DNA of 64,000 nucleotides from Sphingomonas sp. (GTDB lineage: Bacteria; Pseudomonadota; Alphaproteobacteria; Sphingomonadales; Sphingomonadaceae), in NCBI RefSeq assembly GCF_004799495.1, contig NZ_SSMY01000001.1, positions 124,001 through 188,000 on the forward strand. Direction: 5' to 3'. A program made the translations under genes and the position numbers. Shown one piece after another: positions 59,469 to 64,000 of this stretch. Under the pieces are notes generated by a model that searched no databases, was not told the DNA's origin, and worked only from the letters and a program-made list of their open reading frames with translations. Numbering within the stretch: position 1 is the stretch's first letter; each line of letters begins with the position of its first letter.

Positions 59469-60518
59469 TCAGCTGGCGGCGAATTTCAGAATTTTAATTG
59501 CCTCCGAATTGCTCACGCACCCGCCGACGCGCTTCACCGCGTAGAAATTGACGAATGGCTTGTTCGAGTACGGATCGCGCAGGATCGCGGTTTCGGCGCG
59601 TTCGGCGATCAGATACCCGGCCTTGAAATTGCCGAACGCGATCGACAGCGAGTTGGCGGCGATGTCGGGCATGTCCTCGCTCTCGATCACCGGATAGCCG
59701 AGCAGCGTATCGGGCTGGCCGACCGCGAGCCCCGGGGTCCACAGGAACGCGCCGTCCGACGTCTTGAACTTGCGGATGCGCGCGAGCGTGGTCGCGTTCA
59801 TCACCCACGCCGCGCCCTGGCGGTACGGCGCGCGCAGCGTCTGGACCAGATCGATCAGCTTGTCCTGCGGGTTCGCCGCGAAATCGCCCGCCGCACCGCT
59901 CGGCACATATTGCAGTGACCCGAACGCGCGGCTCGCATCACCCGTCGACGCGAGCGTCTGGCTGAGGAACCCCTTGGGCCGGTTCGTCCCGTTGCCGCCG
60001 ACGAACGCCGACCCTTCGGCCTTGGCGAACTCGGTCGCGATTTCCTCGGCGAGCCACGCCTCGACGTCGAACTGCGCGTCGTCGAGCATCGCCTGCGACG
60101 CGGAGGGGTTGGCGTAGAGTTCGCCCATCGGCGGCGCGATTTCGTTGAACGTGGGCGTCGCGGTCTCGGTGCGGCTCCCCGTCTCCGCCGCCCAGCCCGA
60201 CGGCGTGCCCCCGGTGGTGACCAGCTTGCGATACCCGGCCGACCCGACCTGGACGACGTTGGCGACGCTCCGGATCGGGCTGATCGCCTTCAGCGTCGCG
60301 TCGATCACCGCGTCGATTTCCTTGGGCAGCGCATAGCCGCCGGTGTCGCTGCCGGATCCGTTGAACGACTTCATCTCGACCGTGGCGCCCGAGCGCAGAT
60401 ACCCCTCGAACGCCGCGCCCGACGGCGCCGCGCCGCTCAGCATCGGGCGCTGCGCGACCCCGCCCAGCTCGACGCCCTCGAAACTCGCCTCGAGCGAGTC
60501 CGCTTTCACTTCGATCAT
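59469..60518 (-). CDS. GTA major capsid protein (HK97 fold, gene 5 type)
   Basis: 349 residues. The start MIEVKADSLEASFEGVELGG is followed by GYLRSGATVEMKSFNGSGSD, GGYALPKEIDAVIDATLKAI, SPIRSVANVVQVGSAGYRKL and GSAFVGGNGTNRPKGFLSQT, the HK97/RcGTA capsid order; the C-terminus LLGYPVIESEDMPDIAANSL is the A domain. It is about 50 residues shorter at the N-terminus than the R. capsulatus protein. GAAGGAGAAAGCG is a strong ribosome-binding site. A terminator-like hairpin lies just before it (60545-60570). Confidence 0.93.
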   Translation of the reverse strand: MIEVKADSLEASFEGVELGGVAQRPMLSGAAPSGAAFEGYLRSGATVEMKSFNGSGSDTGGYALPKEIDAVIDATLKAISPIRSVANVVQVGSAGYRKLVTTGGTPSGWAAETGSRTETATPTFNEIAPPMGELYANPSASQAMLDDAQFDVEAWLAEEIATEFAKAEGSAFVGGNGTNRPKGFLSQTLASTGDASRAFGSLQYVPSGAAGDFAANPQDKLIDLVQTLRAPYRQGAAWVMNATTLARIRKFKTSDGAFLWTPGLAVGQPDTLLGYPVIESEDMPDIAANSLSIAFGNFKAGYLIAERAETAILRDPYSNKPFVNFYAVKRVGGCVSNSEAIKILKFAAS

Positions 60519-60525
60519 TCGCTTT

Positions 60526-60570
60526 CTCCTTCGTGCAAAAAGAAAGGGCGCCTCCGGATGGAGACGCCCT
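60526..60570 (-). terminator. Terminator-like hairpin just upstream of the capsid gene
   Basis: On the reverse strand, AGGGCGTCTCC (60570-60560) pairs with GGAGGCGCCCT (60555-60545; one mismatch), with a four-base loop. It is followed by TTTCTTTTT. It precedes the capsid start by about 20 bases, so transcripts from portal and protease should partly end here unless the hairpin acts as an attenuator. Confidence 0.75.
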
Positions 60571-60612
60571 CGATTCAGCCAATCCTAACTATTCCCGCGC
60601 GACGATGGCGCG

Positions 60613-60963
60613 ATGGGCGAGCCCTATCCCAACTTCCGCCGGGCGCAGCGCGAGGGCGGGCCGTACCGGCCGAGCCGGCGCCGGCGGTCCGCGCCGTCGA
60701 AGCCGTGGTCGGCCGTCGACATCGTCGCCGCCGCGCTGACGGTCGGCGCGATCACCTTCCTTGCGACGCCCACACTGCAGAGCGTGTGGCGGACGACGAC
60801 GATGTCCTCCGCACAGATCGAAGCGACCGAAGCCTCGGTCTATTACGCCGGCTGCAACGAAGCGCGCGCCGCCGGCGCCGCCCCGATCTATCGCGGGTCG
60901 CCCGGCTATCGTCCGGAGATGGACGGCGACGGCGACGGCATCGCGTGCGAGCCGCACCGTTGA
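60613..60963 (+). CDS. Excalibur domain small membrane protein
   Basis: 116 residues, opposite in direction to the GTA genes around it. An Arg-rich head (QREGGPYRPSRRRRSAPSKP), one TM segment (VDIVAAALTVGAITFLATPT) and a C-terminal Excalibur motif YYAGCNEARAAGAAPIYRGS followed by MDGDGDGIACEPHR, in which the two Cys and the Asp-rich loop bind calcium. The role of such membrane-anchored Excalibur proteins in alphaproteobacteria is unknown. Its stop abuts the stop of the convergent prohead protease. Confidence 0.82.
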   Translation: MGEPYPNFRRAQREGGPYRPSRRRRSAPSKPWSAVDIVAAALTVGAITFLATPTLQSVWRTTTMSSAQIEATEASVYYAGCNEARAAGAAPIYRGSPGYRPEMDGDGDGIACEPHR

Positions 60964-61329
60964 TCACGCCACCGCATGCACCCGCGCGAGCGGTTGCATC
61001 GGGCGGGTGACCAGGCTGATTTCGACCAGGTCGAGGTCGGTCAGCTCGCGCACACGGCCCCGATTGGCGGCGCGGACGCGGTAGCCGAACGACAGGCCGT
61101 CGACCGCTTTCGCTTCGACCAGTGCCGCGAGGTGCGGGTCGTCGATCGCACCGATCACGCGCAAGCCGCGGCAATCCTCTTCGACGCGCTCGACCCGGCC
61201 CACCGGGCTCCCGCGATGCTGCCACAACAACGGCACCTCGGCGGGCAACCGGATCGCCCCCTGCCGCACCACGTCGCCGCCGCGGTCGACGCGGTCGAAC
61301 AGCGCAGCGTAGCCGGCGAAGCGCGTCAC
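60964..61329 (-). CDS. GTA prohead protease (HK97 family, gene 4 type)
   Basis: 121 residues from GTG 61329, whose codon overlaps the DUF6127 stop (GTGA). RFAGYAALFDRVDRGGDVVR, VPLLWQHRGSPVGRVERVEE (His as catalytic base), GLSFGYRV with the nucleophile Ser, and LDLVEISLVTRPMQ fit HK97 prohead proteases. R. capsulatus gene 4 is about 190 residues, so this is a compact version. The enzyme trims capsid proteins during assembly. Confidence 0.85.
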   Translation of the reverse strand: MTRFAGYAALFDRVDRGGDVVRQGAIRLPAEVPLLWQHRGSPVGRVERVEEDCRGLRVIGAIDDPHLAALVEAKAVDGLSFGYRVRAANRGRVRELTDLDLVEISLVTRPMQPLARVHAVA

Positions 61330-61628
61330 TTCACATACCCCGCGAACCCCAGCCGCACCGCCAATCCCACCAGCACCAGCGCGAGCAGCATCCGCGCGAC
61401 CCAGCCGATCAGCGCCTTCCACACCGACCGTTTCGCGTCGCGCCACGCGCCGAGCAGCTCGCGCAATTCGGCCATGTCCTTCTCCGCCGCCGCGTCCGAC
61501 AGCCCGAGCCGCGCCAGCGCCCGGCTCGCGCCGAGCTCGCCCGCTTCCTCGGCGATCGCGCGCAAGGTAGCGATGTCCGCGCCCTCGCCGCGCCCTTGTG
61601 CGAAGAGTTGAGCGAGTATTTCGGTCAT
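61326..61628 (-). CDS. DUF6127 protein (RcGTA gene 3.5 position)
   Basis: 100 residues. A helical N-terminus (LAQLFAQGRGEGADIATLRA, AEEAGELGASRALARLGLSD) is followed by KDMAELRELLGAWRDAKRSV and a C-terminal TM segment (ALIGWVARMLLALVLVGLAV). Four-base overlaps join it to the portal gene upstream and the protease gene downstream. The position equals the small gene 3.5 of RcGTA, a membrane protein of unknown role. Confidence 0.8.
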   Translation of the reverse strand: MTEILAQLFAQGRGEGADIATLRAIAEEAGELGASRALARLGLSDAAAEKDMAELRELLGAWRDAKRSVWKALIGWVARMLLALVLVGLAVRLGFAGYVK

Positions 61629-62725
61629 GCCAGCCCCACCATCGCGCGCTTTTCCTCAGGTGCGAGGAAGTCCGCCGCGGTCACGCTCGCCCAGAGCGCC
61701 GCGCGGTCCTCGCTCAGCGCGGGGACGGCGTTGAGATCGACGGCGAGCGCCGCGTCGGGGAACCAGCCCTTCAGCCCGTCCGCCAGCCCGCCCAGGATCG
61801 TCCCGGCGAGCGGCAGTACGGCGAGCCGCCACAGCGCGCGGTTGGCCTCGCGGTAATTGGCGTAGGTGCTGTCGCCTGGCAGCCCGAGCAGCATCGGCGG
61901 CACTCCGAACGCCAGCGCGATCTCGCGCGCCGCCGCGGCCTTCAGCGACACGAAATCCATGTCGGCGGGGGTCAACGACAACGCCTGCCACTTGAGCCCG
62001 CCTTCGAGCAGCATCGGCCGCCCGGCGTTGCGCTCGCCCGCGAAACTCGCCTCGAGCTCGCGTTTCAGCCGATCGAACTGCGCCGGCGCGAGCGCCGACC
62101 CGTCGCCGGGATCGTAGACCAGCGCCCCGGACGGCCGCGCGGCATTGTCGAGCAGCGCCTTGTTCCACTGCGCCGCCGCATTGTGGATCGCGATCGCCCC
62201 CGACGCCGCGCCGAGACACCCCAGCCCGAGATGATCGTCGACCGGGTTGAAGCTTTTCAGGTGGATCACCTCGGGCCGCGGGCCGTCGGGCGACAGGCGC
62301 AGTACGCGGTCGGCCACGCGGTAGCGATACGCCGCCGGCCAGCCGTCCCGGTCGGGCTCGACTGCGATGCGTTCGGGGCGAAGCGCGAACAGTTCGGCGA
62401 TGCCGCCGTGCCCGTCGTCGAGGATCTGGATGAAGGCGTTGCCGTGGAGCAGCAATTGCGCGGCGACGGTCTCGAGCAGCGCCTGCCCCGCGGAGCGCGC
62501 GCCGACCAGAGCGGCGAGCTCGGGCGACGCGGCGGTGAGCGGCGCGTTCGCCACGCTTTCCGCGACCAATTTGACCGAGCGTTGCGCGATGGCGTTGTCG
62601 ACGAACCCGGCGCGGACCTGCGCCTCATAGCTGCGCGGCCAGTCGCCGACGATCGTGCTGGCGCCGTAGCGCGACAGTGGCGGTCGCGTCTCCGCGGCTG
62701 TGGATTTTCGTCCGAAAAGTTTCAT
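61625..62725 (-). CDS. GTA portal protein (HK97 family, gene 3 type)
   Basis: 366 residues. SRYGASTIVGDWPRSYEAQV, GFVDNAIAQRSVKLVAESVA, LLHGNAFIQILDDGHGGIAE and PPMLLGLPGDSTYANYREAN follow the HK97 portal order (wing, stem and crown). It forms the twelve-subunit ring through which DNA enters the head. The start at 62725 follows a 260-base region with the R7 repeat and the divergent J-domain gene. The overlap with DUF6127 indicates coupled translation. Confidence 0.92.
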   Translation of the reverse strand: MKLFGRKSTAAETRPPLSRYGASTIVGDWPRSYEAQVRAGFVDNAIAQRSVKLVAESVANAPLTAASPELAALVGARSAGQALLETVAAQLLLHGNAFIQILDDGHGGIAELFALRPERIAVEPDRDGWPAAYRYRVADRVLRLSPDGPRPEVIHLKSFNPVDDHLGLGCLGAASGAIAIHNAAAQWNKALLDNAARPSGALVYDPGDGSALAPAQFDRLKRELEASFAGERNAGRPMLLEGGLKWQALSLTPADMDFVSLKAAAAREIALAFGVPPMLLGLPGDSTYANYREANRALWRLAVLPLAGTILGGLADGLKGWFPDAALAVDLNAVPALSEDRAALWASVTAADFLAPEEKRAMVGLA

Positions 62726-62739
62726 GATCGTCCTTCCTC

Positions 62740-62939
62740 ATTCCTCCCCGTTCACGGGGAGGGGGACCGCGGCGCGCAGCGGCGTGGTGAGGGGGCGGGC
62801 CACCGCTGACTCGCTCGCGGCCCGCCCCCTCCGTCAGCGCTCGCGCGCTGTGTCGGGCGAGATCGTGCCTCCCAGGCACGATCTTGGCAGACCGGGGGCC
62901 TGCCAAAGCCCGAACACTCCCCGTAAACCGGGAGGATTT
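62740..62939. repeat. Palindromic repeat R7 with an inserted branched hairpin element
   Basis: TTCCTCCCCGTTCACGGGG on the left and CCCGTAAACCGGGAGGATTTT on the right mark an atcctcccc-type element. It is longer than its relatives, because about 66 bases (62851-62916) are inserted: outer arms TGTCGGGC and GCCCGAACA enclose two hairpins, AGATCGTGCCT/AGGCACGATCT (62860-62884) and TTGGCAG/CTGCCAA (62884-62906). RNA of this part could fold as a three-way junction. Confidence 0.8.
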
Positions 62940-62986
62940 TGTCTCGTCTCTTGCCCCCGGCCCCGAACCGTCGCAGTCTCATCTTC

Positions 62987-63808
62987 ATGACGGCCGGCCG
63001 ACAGAAACCCGCACCCAAGCCGGCGCTCGGTCCGTCCGATCCCTATGCGGTGCTCGGGCTCGCCCCCGGCGCCGACCTCACCACGGTGCGCGCGAAGCGC
63101 CGCGCGTTGCTGCGCCAGGTCCATCCCGACACCGCCGGCCCGACCCCCGACGCGGCCGAGCGCACCCACGCGATCAACCAGGCCTATGCCGCGATCGCCC
63201 AGCGCATCGCGCGCGAAATCGAGGCCGCCGAGCGCGCCGCGAGCATCCCGATGGTCGAGATCGCCCCCGCGCACGCCTGGGTCGCGTCGCCCTATCCGAT
63301 GCCGCCGCGGCGCAGCGGCGGCACGACGCTGGCCATGATCCTCGTGTTCGTCGGGCTTCCCGCGATGGCGATGACCTTGCCCGGCGTCCCCGGCCACGTC
63401 GCGCAGATCCTGCGCGGCGACGATGCCAAGGCCGATGCCTTCGCGCGCTCCGGGCTGCGCCAGGTGCGCCGCCTGCTCACGCCTTCGGGCTTCACCGCCC
63501 CGCCGGCGCCCGCTCCCGCCGCCGCCCCGGCGCCGGTGCCGCTCGACGGCGTCGCCCCGCTCGACGTCGCCCGCGCGGTCAAGCAGGCCGACCGCATCGC
63601 CACCCGCGACGGCGCCGCCGGGGTGGTCGCCTACAGCCAGAAGTGCAGCTTGCGCGCCGCGCGCCATGCGACCCCCGCCGCGATCGACTTCTGCGCCGCG
63701 TTCGACACCGCCGCCGACCGCCTCGACGAAGCCGCGACACGCGCCGCTTATGCGAAGATCGGCGCCGACCCCGCGCGGCTCGACGCGGTCAAGGCACTGG
63801 TGAAGTAA
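62987..63808 (+). CDS. J-domain (DnaJ-like) membrane protein
   Basis: 273 residues from ATG 62987. DPYAVLGLAPGADLTTVRAK, then LLRQVHPDTAGP with the HPD tripeptide at 46-48 form a J domain that should recruit a DnaK ATPase. A TM segment is at about 113-130 (LAMILVFVGLPAMAMTL), followed by a Pro/Ala linker and a C-terminal helical part with two Cys (YSQKCSLRA, AIDFCAAFDT). The gene runs opposite to and inside the GTA cluster, between portal and terminase. A role in capsid folding or GTA assembly is possible but unproven. Confidence 0.85.
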   Translation: MTAGRQKPAPKPALGPSDPYAVLGLAPGADLTTVRAKRRALLRQVHPDTAGPTPDAAERTHAINQAYAAIAQRIAREIEAAERAASIPMVEIAPAHAWVASPYPMPPRRSGGTTLAMILVFVGLPAMAMTLPGVPGHVAQILRGDDAKADAFARSGLRQVRRLLTPSGFTAPPAPAPAAAPAPVPLDGVAPLDVARAVKQADRIATRDGAAGVVAYSQKCSLRAARHATPAAIDFCAAFDTAADRLDEAATRAAYAKIGADPARLDAVKALVK

Positions 63809-63834
63809 AATCCTCCCCCGCCAGGGGGAGGATT
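63809..63834. terminator. Two-way terminator-like hairpin between convergent genes
   Basis: AATCCTCCCCC-GCCA-GGGGGAGGATT is a perfect 11-bp stem. It touches the stop of the J-domain gene on one side and forms part of the stop codon (TAA) of the terminase on the other. No long T run follows on either strand, but the stem alone is strong. Confidence 0.7.
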
Positions 63835-64000
63835 ACACCCGCCGCACCCCCACCTTCCGCGCCCGCTTCAGCAACAACTCGCTCAGCCCCCACACCAAGG
63901 CATCGGCGCGATCGGGCGACCTACCCGGCCCGGCATAGCCGCCGCCCACCAGCATCCCGCACAATTGGTCCTCGAGCGCGGGGAACGCCCCGGCGTGGCG
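63833..64000 (-). CDS. GTA terminase large subunit, C-terminal end (cut by window edge)
   Basis: The last 55 residues are visible: RHAGAFPALEDQLCGMLVGG, then GRSPDRADALVWGLSELLL, ending RKVGVRRV. The pattern 'LEDQLC ... SPDRADALVWGL' is the C-terminal nuclease end of RcGTA gene 2-type terminases, including the Asp of the RNase-H-like metal site (DRADAL). It packages DNA through the portal. The remainder lies beyond 64000. Confidence 0.88.
   Translation of the reverse strand, partial: RHAGAFPALEDQLCGMLVGGGYAGPGRSPDRADALVWGLSELLLKRARKVGVRRV

Noticed and set aside
52539..63834. A CRISPR array made of the repeats in the GTA cluster
   Set aside because: The repeats are about 130 bases, palindromic and separated by genes; there are no short regular spacers and no cas genes.

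Overview
The window reads as a GC-rich alphaproteobacterial chromosome, most likely Sphingomonas or a close sphingomonad. Signs are a sphingomonad-type TonB-dependent receptor, an OmpA protein with a Pro/Ala/Val linker, DUF6491, DUF6445 and DUF1134 proteins, palindromic 'atcctccccg...cggggaggat' intergenic repeats, and a gene-transfer-agent (RcGTA-like) structural cluster. Identifications come from reading motifs and family resemblance by eye; no database search was run.

1-14,254 is ordinary chromosome. It starts with a partial secreted amidohydrolase, then a cell-wall group (PBP4-type D-Ala-D-Ala carboxypeptidase, PhyH-type oxygenase, beta-lactamase-fold serine hydrolase coupled to an AmpG-like permease). 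A large TonB-dependent receptor follows, with a strong terminator. The last block (8.7-14.2 kb) is a surface-glycan cassette: sulfotransferase, pyruvyl-transferase-like protein, 2OG-Fe(II) oxygenase overlapping an ABC exporter, and a GT2 glycosyltransferase.

14,268-38,136 is a 23.9-kb integrated element in the 3' part of tRNA-Arg(CCG). A 39-bp exact repeat marks both ends; the intact tRNA is on the right, and a P4-type integrase lies next to the left copy. The rightward half carries small phage/island genes, a three-gene TIGR04255 cassette, two frameshifted small genes, a LuxR-HTH membrane protein, a tail-fibre-like protein and a lone VirB2-like pilin. The leftward half carries a replication operon (HTH, coiled-coil, two small proteins, prim-pol/ATPase), an XRE-controlled tail-assembly/tape-measure operon, and a three-gene secreted YD/RHS series. 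That series ends in a polymorphic tip with an HExxH metalloprotease-like motif, followed by a small membrane-anchored candidate immunity protein. No capsid, portal or terminase is present, so the element is a decayed prophage, a satellite or a cargo island. A shared 16-bp dyad (AACGGA-N4-TCCGTT) sits before the integrase, after it, and in the divergent control region at the other end.

38,098-48,412 is housekeeping: tRNA-Arg, DUF6491, nth, dapB, a chymotrypsin-like protease and a DUF6445 oxygenase (one leftward operon), tRNA-Ser(GCT), a DUF1134/EipA-like protein, pyrC, ygfZ with an overlapping AAA ATPase, UDP-glucose dehydrogenase and ompA.

48,550-64,000 is a leftward RcGTA-like cluster: terminase (cut by the window end), portal, DUF6127, prohead protease, capsid, head-spike pair, connector, tail terminator, major tail protein, two tail-assembly proteins, short tape measure, a large DUF2460 fusion, DUF2163 hub, NlpC/P60 peptidase, host-specificity protein and DUF2793. 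Two rightward genes (Excalibur, J-domain) interrupt it. Palindromic repeats are inserted between many genes, usually fused to a stop codon, and they seem to have rewritten the 5' ends of two genes.
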